Positions 42,311 through 50,816 of a DNA stretch of 64,000 bases are shown in pieces. The position numbers were made by a program, and so were the translations under genes. The notes beneath the pieces are model-generated. The model made no database searches and had not been told where the DNA came from. It saw nothing but the letters and a program-made list of their open reading frames with translations. Every line of letters starts with the position of its first letter. Position 1 is the stretch's first letter. The DNA lies in assembly GCF_017744135.1 (NCBI RefSeq), contig NZ_JAGHQU010000007.1, positions 1 through 64,000 of the forward strand. The letters are read 5' to 3'. The stretch comes from Endozoicomonas sp. G2_2. GTDB taxonomy: Bacteria > Pseudomonadota > Gammaproteobacteria > Nevskiales > Salinisphaeraceae.

Positions 42311-42661
42311 CTATTCGCGCGCCGCGGCGCAGTCCAGACAGCGCAGGGTGGTCGGGTCGTGCAGCAGGCGCGCGGGCGCGATCGGCTCGTCGCAGTCGAT
42401 ACACAGGCCGAAATCCGCGCTGTCGAGGCGTTTGCGCGTGGCGGCAATGCGTTGCAGCGTCTGGTGGGCGCGGTTGCGGGCCGCGCGGCTCATGGCCTGG
42501 GCCTGTAGGGCATCCATGCGCGACAGCCGACCCTGGCGGGTCTGGTCCAGTTCCACGGCCTCGTCGGCGTTTTCGCTATCCGCGAGATAGGCCCGCGTTT
42601 CGGTTTCCAGGGCGTCGAGGCGCTCGGTCAGATGTTCGGCAGTGGGCATGGAATCGGCCAT
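42311..42661 (-). CDS. DksA/TraR family zinc-finger protein
   Basis: A 116-residue protein with a helical N-terminal hairpin and a C4 zinc finger at the end: Cys87, Cys90, Cys108 and Cys111 in CIDC...CLDC, with the DksA-type FGLC spacing and RLL..P.TLRCLDCA. DksA/TraR proteins bind the RNA polymerase secondary channel. It is shorter than DksA and lacks the DxxDxA tip motif in canonical form, so it is a DksA-like paralogue, not DksA itself. The start could be either ATG at 42661 or 42649. Convergent with lysR gene. Confidence 0.8.
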   Translation of the reverse strand: MADSMPTAEHLTERLDALETETRAYLADSENADEAVELDQTRQGRLSRMDALQAQAMSRAARNRAHQTLQRIAATRKRLDSADFGLCIDCDEPIAPARLLHDPTTLRCLDCAAARE

Positions 42662-42734
42662 GGCTCGAGCTTGGCGCAAGTGGTCCGTGTTTCAAAGCTC
42701 GCGTGGGCCGCGCGGCTCGTGCAGAGTCGCGCCC

Positions 42735-43841
42735 ATGCTGCATTCTCATCGCCTGATCCGGGCGCTTGCCGTCGTTGCCTTATTGGGCCTGGCCGGCTGC
42801 GCATCGTTGCGTACGCCCGAAACACCACGCCGCCCGGCCGCCGATGTGCGCGCCGAACTCATCGCCCTCATGCCCGCCAGCGTGAACGACCGTGCCGGCT
42901 GGGCGGCGGATATCGAAACGGCGTTCGCTGCCCAGAATATCGAGGCCACGAGCGCCAATCTCTGCGCCACGCTCGCGGTGATCGAACAGGAATCCACCTA
43001 CCGGGCGGATCCGGCAGTGCACGGCCTGGCACGCATCGCCCGCGAAGAGATTGAGCGGCGCGCGGCCGCCGCGCATATTCCGGGCTTTCTGCTGGACAAG
43101 GCGCTGTCGCTGAAGTCATCCAACGGCCAGAGCTACGACGCGCGGCTGGATACGGTGCGTACCGAGCGCGAGCTCAGCGAACTGTTCGACGATTTCATCG
43201 GTAAGGTGCCGCTTGGCCGATCGTTGTTCGGCGGGCTCAACCCGGTGCATACCGGCGGGCCGATGCAGGTGTCGATTGCCTTTGCCGAAGACCACGCCGA
43301 GAACTATCCCTACGACGACGCCGAATCGGTGCGCGCCGAGGTTTTCAGCCGGCGTGGCGGGCTGTATTTCGGCATCGGCCATCTGCTCGGCTACGAGGTC
43401 GATTATCCCAGCCCGCTGTATCGCTTCGGCGATTTCAACGCCGGCTGGTATGCCAGCCGCAATGCGGCTTTCCAGCGCGCGGTCAGCGAACTCAGCGGTA
43501 CCGATCTGGCGTTGGACGGGGACCTGATCGCCTATGGCGCGTTCTCGATCAGCCAGACGGAGCGGGCCACCAAATCATTGCGCGAGCGCCTCGGTATGGG
43601 CGAAGGCCCCATCCGCCGCGATCTCACCGAAGGCAGCACGCCGGATTTTCCCGACACCAAACTCTATCGCCGGCTGTATGCCCTGGCCGACGCCGAAGCC
43701 GGCGCGCGTGTGCCCCGCCAGATCCTGCCCGGTATCAAGCTGGAAAGCCCAAAGATCACCCGCGATCTGACCACCGCCTGGTTCGCGAAGCGGGTGCAGT
43801 CGCGCTGGGAAGACTGTATGGCGCGATCGGGCGGGCGATGA
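42735..43841 (+). CDS. DUF1615 family lipoprotein
   Basis: A 368-residue lipoprotein with lipobox LLGLAGC (Cys22). It matches DUF1615: PASVNDRAGWAADIETAFAAQNI near 48-70, CATLAVIEQESTYRADPAV near 80 (a lytic-transglycosylase-like IEQEST helix), NPVHTGGPMQVSI near 168-180 and GHLLGYEVDYPSPLYRFGDFNAGWYASRN near 215-243. The TGGPMQVS and ESTY motifs resemble SLT transglycosylase features, so a cell-wall hydrolase role is likely but unproven. The start at 42735 is chosen for its signal; the frame opens earlier. Confidence 0.82.
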   Translation: MLHSHRLIRALAVVALLGLAGCASLRTPETPRRPAADVRAELIALMPASVNDRAGWAADIETAFAAQNIEATSANLCATLAVIEQESTYRADPAVHGLARIAREEIERRAAAAHIPGFLLDKALSLKSSNGQSYDARLDTVRTERELSELFDDFIGKVPLGRSLFGGLNPVHTGGPMQVSIAFAEDHAENYPYDDAESVRAEVFSRRGGLYFGIGHLLGYEVDYPSPLYRFGDFNAGWYASRNAAFQRAVSELSGTDLALDGDLIAYGAFSISQTERATKSLRERLGMGEGPIRRDLTEGSTPDFPDTKLYRRLYALADAEAGARVPRQILPGIKLESPKITRDLTTAWFAKRVQSRWEDCMARSGGR

Positions 43842-43880
43842 AAAACGGGCCAGTCGTGGGTGCGGCCGGCCCGGGTTTTT
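43841..43880. terminator. Bidirectional terminator between DUF1615 and alkylsulfatase genes
   Basis: AAAAACGGGCC and GGCCCGGGTTTTT pair around a 16-base spacer just after the DUF1615 stop. The A-run on the left and T-run on the right allow termination in both directions for the converging genes. Confidence 0.75.
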
Positions 43881-43937
43881 GCTGCGTTTGCCAGTATCGC
43901 CGTACCGCGACCGGGTACGGCGACACCGGCGTGATGG

Positions 43938-45929
43938 CTAGGGCGTTACGATCGCGAACCCGCGGTCCGGCGCTTCCAGCAGCGAGAAGAAACGACCGAG
44001 GCTGGCACGGTCACCGTCGACCTTCAGCTGTTTGGGCGAGAGCTGGCCGCCGATCAGCGCGAGCAGCGCAGGGTGGGTCAGATGCACCGTGGCGTTCGCG
44101 TCGTCCGCGGCCGGTCGTTGCCAGTGGTGCAGCACGCCGTTCTCGATCTGCAGCACGTGGTTCTCGCCGAGGTCGGAAAAGTCGAAATTGATCGTCAGAT
44201 CGTGCTTCGCGGCTTCGGGGCCGTTCAGGCGGGCGGCCATGGCGTCGAAGAATCGCGCGATGGGCACCTGGCGTAGCAGGCCGATGCCCTTGCGCAGATC
44301 CAGCGATGTGCCCTGCGCGCCTTCACGCAGTTCCTTAGCGCCAGTGAGATAGAAATCCCGCCACGGGCCCGACTCCGCGCGGTAGCCGAGTTGGTCGTAG
44401 GTGCGGGCCAGCAGTTGCTTGGCGCGCGTGTTGTCCGGTTCGGCGAAGACGACGTGATTGAGCACCTCGGCGGTCCAGCGGTATTCGCCGGCGTCGAACG
44501 ACGTCCGGGCCTTGTCGACCACCGCATCCGCGCCGCCCATGAAGGCGACGTATTTCTTTGCGGACTCGGCCGGCGGCAGCGGGTTCAGGTTCGCCGGGTT
44601 GCCGTCGAACCAGCCGAAGTACCACTGGTACACGGCCTTGGAATCGTGGCTCACCGTGCCGTAGTAGCCGCGGTTGTGGAACGACTGGGCCAGTGAATCG
44701 GGCAGGGTGATCTGCTCGGCGATCTCGCGCGGGGTCATGCCGGCATTGGCCATGCGCAGGGTCTGGTCGTGGATGTACTTGTAGGTGTCGCGCTGGGTCT
44801 TGAGATAGTCGACGATCTCGTTGTGGCCCCAGATCGGCCAGTGGTGGCTGTTGAACACCACCTCGGCGCGATCGCCGTACATCTGCAGCGCCTCGTCGAT
44901 ATAGCCGCTCCACTTGAGCGCGTCCCGCACCTTGGCGCCGCGCAGCGTATACAGGTTATGCAGGTTGCGGCTGACCAGCTCCGCGCCGCAGAAGGCCTTG
45001 AGCCGCGGCAGGTAGAAGGTGAGTTCTGCCGGTGCCTCGGACTCCGGCGTGTACTGGAATTCGAATTCGAGACCGTCGACGGTGAGCGTCTGGCCGGTGT
45101 GGTCGATCTCGTCGGTGGGCGCGAGAATGCTGAAATGCCCCTGGGCCGGTGCCTTGCCGAGACCGGAACCGACATGCCCGCGCGGGCTGCGCTCGAGCGC
45201 GCCGCCGAACATGTAGGTCGCGCGCCGGCCCATCGCCGGCCCGGCGAGCAGGTTCTCGCTCGTCGATTCTTCCATGAAGCCTTTCGGGGCGATGATGCGC
45301 ACGCCGTTCTTCTTTGCCTGCTCGGCGCTGACCACGCCTTCGATGCCGCCAAAATGATCGACATGGCTGTGGGTGAAGATGACGGCGACGATGGGTTTGT
45401 CGCCGACGATGTGTTCCTTGGCCATCTGCCAGGCCGCGCCGGCGGTTTCGGCGGTGATCAGCGGGTCGACCACGATCCAGCCGGTATCGCCTTCGATGAG
45501 CGACATGTTCGACAGGTCGTAGCCACGCAGCTGATAGATGCGGTCGGTGACCTTGTAGAGCCCGTGCTTGTTGTTGAGCTTCGCCTGACGCCAGAGGCTC
45601 GGGTTCACGGTATCCGGGGCCTGGCCTTCGATGAAGTCGTAGGCCGGCATGTCCCAGACCGTCGCGCCATTGTCTTCCTTGATGACCAAATTGTCGTCGC
45701 GGGCGATCAGGCCCCGTTCGGCGGCCTCGAAATCGCCGCGGTCGTCGAGCGGCAGCTGCGCGGCGATGGCCGCATTGGCCTGCTGCGTCGACGGCGTGGC
45801 CGGTGTGGCCGTCGCGTTCTGGGCCAGCGCGCTGGTGACATGACCGCCGATGCCGATCACGGCCAGCGTGATCGCTAGAGCCGGGGCCAGGGCAGGGACC
45901 AGCGCCGACGCGCGGGTGGAATGATGCAT
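43938..45929 (-). CDS. Alkyl/aryl-sulfatase, metallo-beta-lactamase fold (SdsA-like)
   Basis: A 663-residue periplasmic sulfatase of the SdsA1/BDS1 type, with signal ending ALA near 36. The dinuclear-metal motif THSHVDHFGG has His187, His189, Asp191 and His192, and the central GAELVSRNLHNLYTLRGAKVRD block follows near 315-336. A dimerisation region and a C-terminal sterol-carrier-like domain (residues 540-663, with LTINFDFSDLGENHVLQIENGVLHHW) complete it, giving all three SdsA domains. It hydrolyses primary alkyl sulfates such as SDS. CGGAGGAGAAC precedes the ATG. Confidence 0.93.
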   Translation of the reverse strand: MHHSTRASALVPALAPALAITLAVIGIGGHVTSALAQNATATPATPSTQQANAAIAAQLPLDDRGDFEAAERGLIARDDNLVIKEDNGATVWDMPAYDFIEGQAPDTVNPSLWRQAKLNNKHGLYKVTDRIYQLRGYDLSNMSLIEGDTGWIVVDPLITAETAGAAWQMAKEHIVGDKPIVAVIFTHSHVDHFGGIEGVVSAEQAKKNGVRIIAPKGFMEESTSENLLAGPAMGRRATYMFGGALERSPRGHVGSGLGKAPAQGHFSILAPTDEIDHTGQTLTVDGLEFEFQYTPESEAPAELTFYLPRLKAFCGAELVSRNLHNLYTLRGAKVRDALKWSGYIDEALQMYGDRAEVVFNSHHWPIWGHNEIVDYLKTQRDTYKYIHDQTLRMANAGMTPREIAEQITLPDSLAQSFHNRGYYGTVSHDSKAVYQWYFGWFDGNPANLNPLPPAESAKKYVAFMGGADAVVDKARTSFDAGEYRWTAEVLNHVVFAEPDNTRAKQLLARTYDQLGYRAESGPWRDFYLTGAKELREGAQGTSLDLRKGIGLLRQVPIARFFDAMAARLNGPEAAKHDLTINFDFSDLGENHVLQIENGVLHHWQRPAADDANATVHLTHPALLALIGGQLSPKQLKVDGDRASLGRFFSLLEAPDRGFAIVTP

Positions 45930-46107
45930 GGGTTCTCCTCCGAGGTGACGGGTTGTGGCGTGGCGTTGCGCATGTGGCGGCAGGCCTTGTGCCGGTCATG
46001 CTTTCTGTTCGCCGATCAACGTCATGGTCGCGCCGGCAACACGGCGCGTATTGACAGTTCGCGCCAATATTTTAACTTTTGGTGACACGCAATCGCGGGG
46101 GCGGTGC

Positions 46108-47148
46108 ATGACGAGCCTAGTCCGAAACAGCGCGCTCGACGGTTTCGGGGCGCTCGTACAGGAGCTCGGTGGTGAACCGGGGCAGCTGCTGGCCGCCTGT
46201 GGCATCCCGACCGACATCGAAACCCAGCAGGATGCGTTTCTGGCCTACCGTGCGTTGATCGCGCTGCTGGAACACTGCGCCGAGCGGCTGGCGCGCCCGG
46301 ATTTCGGCATGCGTCTCGCGCACGCGCAGGGCATGGAGATCCTCGGGCCGCTGGCGGTGGTGATTCGCCATGCCCGTACCGTGGCCGAGGCCTTCGAGCA
46401 GGCGGCTAAGTATCTGCACGTGTTCAATCCCGGTCAGCGCATGACCGTTCATCGCGATGGCGCCTGCGTGAAGCTGCGTTTTCAGATCCTGCTCGAAAAC
46501 GTGCCCTATACCCGTCAGGCCAACGAGCGGGCGCTGGTGTTTCTCAAGCGCACGGTCGAGCTGGGCGGGGACGTGCCGCCGCCGCGCCGCGTGCTGTTCG
46601 GCGACAGCCGGCTGTCGCCGCTGGGTGTCTATCGCGAGGTGTTCGGCGTGACCGAACTGCATTTCGAGCAGCCGGTCTGCGGGCTGGATATCGACGCCGC
46701 CACCATGCGGGCCTCGCTGCAGCGCTCGAACCGGCATATCCGTTCGATGGCGATCGCCTTCATGGAACAGACCGGTGGCGCGCGCGAACGGCCGGTGTCG
46801 ATGCGGGTACGCGAGATCTGTCGTCGCCTGCTGCCGACCGGCGGGGCAGGCATCGACCTTGCCGCCGAGTATCTCAACCTCAACCGGCGGACCCTGCAGC
46901 GGCGCCTGGTCGCCGAGGGCACGAGTTTCTCGGCCGTGCTCGATGCCGTGCGCGCAGACCGGGCGACGCGCTATCTCGCCGAAGGCGACCTGCCGCTCAG
47001 CCAGGTCGCGGCACTGCTGGGCTATACCGAGCAGAGCGCATTCAATCGCGCCTGCCGGCGCTGGTTCGGCCAGACACCGCGTGCGCATCGCCACGGTCTG
47101 TTGGCCCGCGCCGGCGCGAGTGCGCCCGAAAGGCCGCCCCGACGATGA
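46108..47148 (+). CDS. AraC family transcriptional regulator
   Basis: A 346-residue AraC regulator. The N-terminal arabinose-binding-like region (about 10-210, starting LDGFGALVQELGG) matches the OruR/ArgR-type variety, and the C-terminal HTH domain is at about 245-330 with AAEYLNLNRRTLQRRLVAEGTSFSAVLDAVRADRATRYL and SQVAALLGYTEQSAFNRACRRWFGQTPRAHR. It is divergent from the alkylsulfatase gene with 178 bases between starts, so it is a candidate regulator of it. Confidence 0.9.
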   Translation: MTSLVRNSALDGFGALVQELGGEPGQLLAACGIPTDIETQQDAFLAYRALIALLEHCAERLARPDFGMRLAHAQGMEILGPLAVVIRHARTVAEAFEQAAKYLHVFNPGQRMTVHRDGACVKLRFQILLENVPYTRQANERALVFLKRTVELGGDVPPPRRVLFGDSRLSPLGVYREVFGVTELHFEQPVCGLDIDAATMRASLQRSNRHIRSMAIAFMEQTGGARERPVSMRVREICRRLLPTGGAGIDLAAEYLNLNRRTLQRRLVAEGTSFSAVLDAVRADRATRYLAEGDLPLSQVAALLGYTEQSAFNRACRRWFGQTPRAHRHGLLARAGASAPERPPRR

Positions 47149-47264
47149 TTGCCGTGCCCGTCGCACGAATCCTGCCGTGCGAACGTCGCATTGCCGGGCC
47201 GCCGCGCCCATGTGGCAGACTCATTGCAGGGGAAACCGAGCGATCCATTGGGAGAGACGACATC

Positions 47265-48095
47265 GTGAAATCACTATTTGCCCATCCGGGCCGAATTGCC
47301 GTTCTGCTGTGCGCCGCCGTATTGACGCTGGCGCTGTCTGCCTGCAGTCAGGACGAGGGCGGCACCGTCGACGGCATCGAGCTGGTCGATGCGGACGCGC
47401 TGACCGTATGCACGCATCTGCCGTACAAGCCGTTCCAGTTCACCGATTCCAGCGGGGAAGTCGTCGGTTTCGATGTCGATCTGGTCAAGTTGCTGGGCGA
47501 TGACCTCGGCGTGGAAACCAACGTGATCAGCACCGACTGGAACCAGATCACTTCGGGTGCGGTACTCGCGGCCGGCAAGTGCGATCTGGCCATGGGCGGC
47601 GCGACCATCACCCCGAAACGCCAGGAAGCGGTGCTGTTCTCCGAGCCTTATTTCAACGCCACCCAGGCGCTGCTGGTGAAAAAGGACAGCGGTTATGAAG
47701 GCCTGGAGGATCTCGACGGCAAGCGCGTGGGCGTGCAGACCGACACCACGGGCGCGATCTATGCCGACAAGCACGCCGAGGAATACGGCTACACCACGGT
47801 GGTGTTCGACGATCTCTCGCTGGAAACCACGGCCGTGAGTGCCGGCAAGATCGATGCCGCGATCAACGACAATGGCCCGCTCTACCAGTACGCTGCCGAC
47901 AATCCGGATACCGAGATCGCCGCCGAGTTCGACACCGGAGAGAACTACGGCTTTCTGGCCAAGAAGGACGATGAGAACGCGCAGAAGATGATCGACCGTC
48001 TCAACAAGCTGATCGCCCAGGCCAAGGAAGACGGCACCTACGACGAGATCTTCAAGAAGTGGTTCGGCCAGGTGCCGGGCGACGTCAACGAGTAA
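47265..48095 (+). CDS. Amino-acid ABC transporter substrate-binding lipoprotein
   Basis: A 276-residue class 3 solute-binding protein anchored as a lipoprotein (lipobox LALSAC, Cys27). Motifs are CTHLPYKPFQFTDSSGEVVGFDVDLVKLLGDDLG (split over about 50-83), DLAMGGATITPKRQEAVLFSEPYF near 106-129 and GVQTDTTGAIYADKHA near 152. GTG at 47265 is chosen since GGAGAG lies eight bases upstream and it gives a normal signal; an ATG at 47145 would add 40 Arg-rich residues. The ligand is a polar amino acid of the His/Glu/Gln class. Confidence 0.9.
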   Translation: MKSLFAHPGRIAVLLCAAVLTLALSACSQDEGGTVDGIELVDADALTVCTHLPYKPFQFTDSSGEVVGFDVDLVKLLGDDLGVETNVISTDWNQITSGAVLAAGKCDLAMGGATITPKRQEAVLFSEPYFNATQALLVKKDSGYEGLEDLDGKRVGVQTDTTGAIYADKHAEEYGYTTVVFDDLSLETTAVSAGKIDAAINDNGPLYQYAADNPDTEIAAEFDTGENYGFLAKKDDENAQKMIDRLNKLIAQAKEDGTYDEIFKKWFGQVPGDVNE

Positions 48096-48104
48096 TCGCA
48101 ACGC

Positions 48105-48929
48105 ATGAGTTCGCCTGACAATGGCGCGGCGCCGCGGCGGCGACTGAGCCCGCGGCGCCGCGCCCAGCGCATCCGCGCGGTGCAGTATGCGGTGCTGATC
48201 GCGGTGATCGGCGCGGCGGTGCTGTTCGCCGACTGGTCCCAGGTCGGGCGCACGTTCTTCGACCCGGGGCTGATGCGCGACACCGTTGCGCACGGGCTCT
48301 GGCGCGCGCTCTGGAACACGCTCGTCTATACCGCGGGTGGCTTCGTCATCGGGCTGGTGGCGGGCACGCTGCTGGCGTTGATGCGGCTGTCCGACGTCGC
48401 GCCCTATCGCTGGCTGGCCACGATCTATATCGAGTTCTTTCGCGGCCTGCCGGCGCTGGTAGTGTTTATGGCGTTTTCGCTATTGCCGCTGGCCTTTCCG
48501 GGCCTGGCGATGCCGTGGCCGCCCTACGGTACGGTCTGGGCTGCACTCGGCATCGTCGGCAGTGCCTATATGGCCGAGACCATCCGCGCCGGTATTCAGG
48601 CCGTGCCCAGGGGCCAGATCGAGGCCGCGCGTTCGCTGGGCATGACCTCGGGGCAGGCGATGTGGCAGGTCACGCTGCCGCAGGCCTTTCGCATCATGAT
48701 TCCGCCGCTGACCAACGAGCTGATCATGCTCATCAAGGATTCCTCGCTGGTGTTCATCGTCGGCCTGTCGGCGGCCAATTTCGATCTCACCAAGTTCGGC
48801 CGTGCGGCGGCGAACAGCAACGTCAATATCACACCGCTGGTGGTCGCGGGGCTGGGGTATCTGATCATCACGCTGCCGCTGTCGATCATCGTGCGGCGTA
48901 TGGAAGCCTCGGCTTCCAAAGGGCGCTGA
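48105..48929 (+). CDS. Amino-acid ABC transporter permease
   Basis: A 274-residue inner-membrane permease of the HisM/GlnP type with five to six hydrophobic segments. The [26 protein letters not shown] and [20 protein letters not shown] segments and the EAA loop [30 protein letters not shown] (residues about 165-195) contact the ATPase. Starts nine bases after the SBP stop. Confidence 0.93.
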   Translation: MSSPDNGAAPRRRLSPRRRAQRIRAVQYAVLIAVIGAAVLFADWSQVGRTFFDPGLMRDTVAHGLWRALWNTLVYTAGGFVIGLVAGTLLALMRLSDVAPYRWLATIYIEFFRGLPALVVFMAFSLLPLAFPGLAMPWPPYGTVWAALGIVGSAYMAETIRAGIQAVPRGQIEAARSLGMTSGQAMWQVTLPQAFRIMIPPLTNELIMLIKDSSLVFIVGLSAANFDLTKFGRAAANSNVNITPLVVAGLGYLIITLPLSIIVRRMEASASKGR

Positions 48930-48931
48930 AC

Positions 48932-49693
48932 ATGGCCGCCAGCGATGCACTGGTCGAAATACGCGGCCTGAACAAGTACTTCGGCGCCAATCACGTGCTG
49001 CGCGATATCGACTTCAGCGTCGCGCGCGGCGAAGTGGTGTGCGTGATCGGGCCGTCCGGCTCGGGCAAGTCCACGCTGCTGCGCTGTATCAACCTGCTCG
49101 AACAGCCGCAGGGCGGCACCGTCGTGGTCAACGGTGAGGATCTGACCGATCCCGACTGCGATATCGACGCCGCGCGTCGGCATATCGGCATGGTGTTCCA
49201 GCAGTTCAATCTGTTCCCGCACCACAGCGCGCTCGACAACTGCGTGCTGGCGTTGATGACGGTGCTCAAGAAGAAACGCCCCGAGGCCGAGCGTATCGCG
49301 CGGGGCAATCTCGAACGCGTAGGTCTGGCCGAGAAGATGGACGCCTATCCGGGTCGCCTGTCCGGCGGCCAGCAGCAACGTGTGGCGATTGCGCGGGCGT
49401 TGTCCATGGGCCCCGATCTCATGCTATTCGACGAGCCGACCTCCGCGCTGGATCCCGAGCTGGTCGGCGAGGTGCTCGCCGTCATGCGCCGGCTCGCGGG
49501 CGAAGGCATGACCATGATCGTGGTCACCCACGAGATCGCTTTTGCGCGTGAAGTGGCCGACCGCGTGGTGTTCATGGACGGCGGCGGTATCGTCGAACAG
49601 GGCAAGCCGTCACAGCTGCTCTCTGACCCGCGCGAGCCGCGTACCCGCGATTTTCTCAAGCGCGTGCTAAAGCCGGCCGAGAGCGAGGATTGA
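48932..49693 (+). CDS. Amino-acid ABC transporter ATP-binding protein
   Basis: A 253-residue ATPase completing the importer. Walker A is GPSGSGKST (40-48), the Q-loop [17 protein letters not shown] is at about 87-103, the signature LSGGQQQR at 143-150, Walker [13 protein letters not shown] at 163-174 and the switch His in VVTHEIAFA. It belongs to the GlnQ/HisP subfamily of polar amino-acid importers. The ATG begins two bases after the permease TGA. A short insertion [13 protein letters not shown] lies after the Q-loop as in normal members. Confidence 0.95.
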   Translation: MAASDALVEIRGLNKYFGANHVLRDIDFSVARGEVVCVIGPSGSGKSTLLRCINLLEQPQGGTVVVNGEDLTDPDCDIDAARRHIGMVFQQFNLFPHHSALDNCVLALMTVLKKKRPEAERIARGNLERVGLAEKMDAYPGRLSGGQQQRVAIARALSMGPDLMLFDEPTSALDPELVGEVLAVMRRLAGEGMTMIVVTHEIAFAREVADRVVFMDGGGIVEQGKPSQLLSDPREPRTRDFLKRVLKPAESED

Positions 49694-49799
49694 TCGGCGG
49701 CCGCCCCGCCAGGCGAGGATCTTGCCGGCAACGTCCGCAGCGCCCTGTATGATTCGTTGCCGACCGCCCGGTCGATAGCCTCGCAACCTGTGCCATTGA

Positions 49800-49934
49800 A
49801 TGGAAACCATGGGCGCCAAGCAGAAATCGCAACAGAAAATACCCCGCCAGAGCCTCAAGAACATCAAGGATGCCGAGCGCGGCAAGACGCGGCCGAAGAA
49901 GCAGAGCAAGTACGGGTTCCACGGCTACCGGTGA
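49800..49934 (+). CDS. Small basic hypothetical protein
   Basis: A 44-residue frame starting METMGAKQKSQQ and ending SKYGFHGYR, strongly basic (about 14 Lys/Arg) and codon-biased like the neighbours with GC-rich third positions. It sits just after the ABC operon. No good Shine-Dalgarno lies before either ATG (49800 or 49809), which weakens the call. Basic, ribosome- or nucleic-acid-associated small proteins often look like this, but the function is unknown. Confidence 0.4.
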   Translation: METMGAKQKSQQKIPRQSLKNIKDAERGKTRPKKQSKYGFHGYR

Positions 49935-50073
49935 TCTTGGCAAAAACCGCCTGAAACGCTGAGATCGGTTTGCGAATTCGCGCCTACCGACTTCTCACAC
50001 GACGTCGGTGAGGCGCGCGCGAATGCCTAGCGCTGGGTCGGTAGCGGTTTGCCATCGGCCATGGCCGCAAGGA

Positions 50074-50460
50074 TCAAACGAGTTCGATCGGTCCCGGGTA
50101 ACTCGCCACGATACGATCGTTGGTATAAAGCGTGACGTCTTCGACCTGTGCCTGAGCTACCAGAATTCGATCGAAGGGATCCTTGTGTATCTCGGGCAGG
50201 TTGGCGATGGCTGCGGCATGGCGTCCAGTGACCGGCAGCTCGTCGTAGCCGTTGTCGAACAGGCCGCGCCGAAGTCGCGATGCGGACACCTGGAAGTCAG
50301 GCCGGTTCAGACCGGTCTTGATGGCCACTTCCCAGATGCTGGCAGCGCTGAATAGTAGCCGGTTGTTTTCGTCCAGAATCAGTTCGGCCGCTTTGGACGA
50401 TAGCTTGGGAGATCCCGCGGCCGCCCACAGAAGCAGATGCGTATCCAGCAGCAGAATCAC
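50074..50460 (-). CDS. vapC: PIN domain toxin VapC
   Basis: A 128-residue PIN-domain RNase. The acidic residues of the active site are Asp6 (LLLDTHLLLW), Glu44 (SIWEVAIKTG), Asp97 (DPFDRILVAQA) and Asp115 (YTNDRI). The start is GTG at 50460, overlapping the antitoxin stop by four bases (GTGA). VapC toxins cleave tRNA or rRNA when unbound by antitoxin. The second-strand DTHLLLWA variety belongs to the subgroup often paired with Phd/YefM-type antitoxins, as here. Confidence 0.92.
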   Translation of the reverse strand: MILLLDTHLLLWAAAGSPKLSSKAAELILDENNRLLFSAASIWEVAIKTGLNRPDFQVSASRLRRGLFDNGYDELPVTGRHAAAIANLPEIHKDPFDRILVAQAQVEDVTLYTNDRIVASYPGPIELV

Positions 50461-50711
50461 GAGGCGTCGTGGAATGCGTCTTCGATGGCGTCGGCGCCCA
50501 GCGTGTTGAAGTCGTCGGGCGTATCGAATTCGCCGGCCATGAAGCCGATGCGCGACGGTTTTTTCGTGTCGGGCACGTCCAGGGCGCTGACTTTTACCAG
50601 TGGCTTGCCGGCCTTGGCGATGATGAACGGTTCGCCTTTGGCGGCGTCCTCGATCAGGCGCGACAGATGGGTCTTGGCTTCGTGGATGTTGAATGTGTTC
50701 ACGGGATTCAC
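50457..50711 (-). CDS. Phd/YefM-type antitoxin
   Basis: An 84-residue antitoxin. The N-terminal part NTFNIHEAKTHLSRLIEDAAKGEPFIIAKAGKPLVKVSAL (split over residues 5-44) is the Phd DNA-binding fold, and the acidic C-terminal tail (DTPDDFNTLGADAIEDAFHD) is the part expected to neutralise VapC. GTG at 50711 is the only sensible start. A palindrome just upstream is the likely autoregulatory operator. The toxin gene follows with a 4-base overlap. Confidence 0.9.
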   Translation of the reverse strand: MNPVNTFNIHEAKTHLSRLIEDAAKGEPFIIAKAGKPLVKVSALDVPDTKKPSRIGFMAGEFDTPDDFNTLGADAIEDAFHDAS

Positions 50712-50713
50712 CG

Positions 50714-50739
50714 GATGAACTAACGCAGATTAGTTTATC
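50714..50739. promoter_or_regulatory. Palindromic operator of the toxin-antitoxin operon
   Basis: GAT-G-AACTAA, a six-base centre CGCAGA, then TTAGTT-T-ATC: the AACTAA/TTAGTT arms (50718-50723, 50730-50735) are perfect and the outer GAT/ATC match too. It starts three bases from the antitoxin start codon, the usual position for Phd/VapB autorepression. Confidence 0.6.
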
Positions 50740-50816
50740 GGGTGACCGCCGCACCGACAAGATGGGCACGTCGGGCGCTGCGTTGGTTTTCGCTTAGCGT
50801 CTTCCAGGCGCGAACC

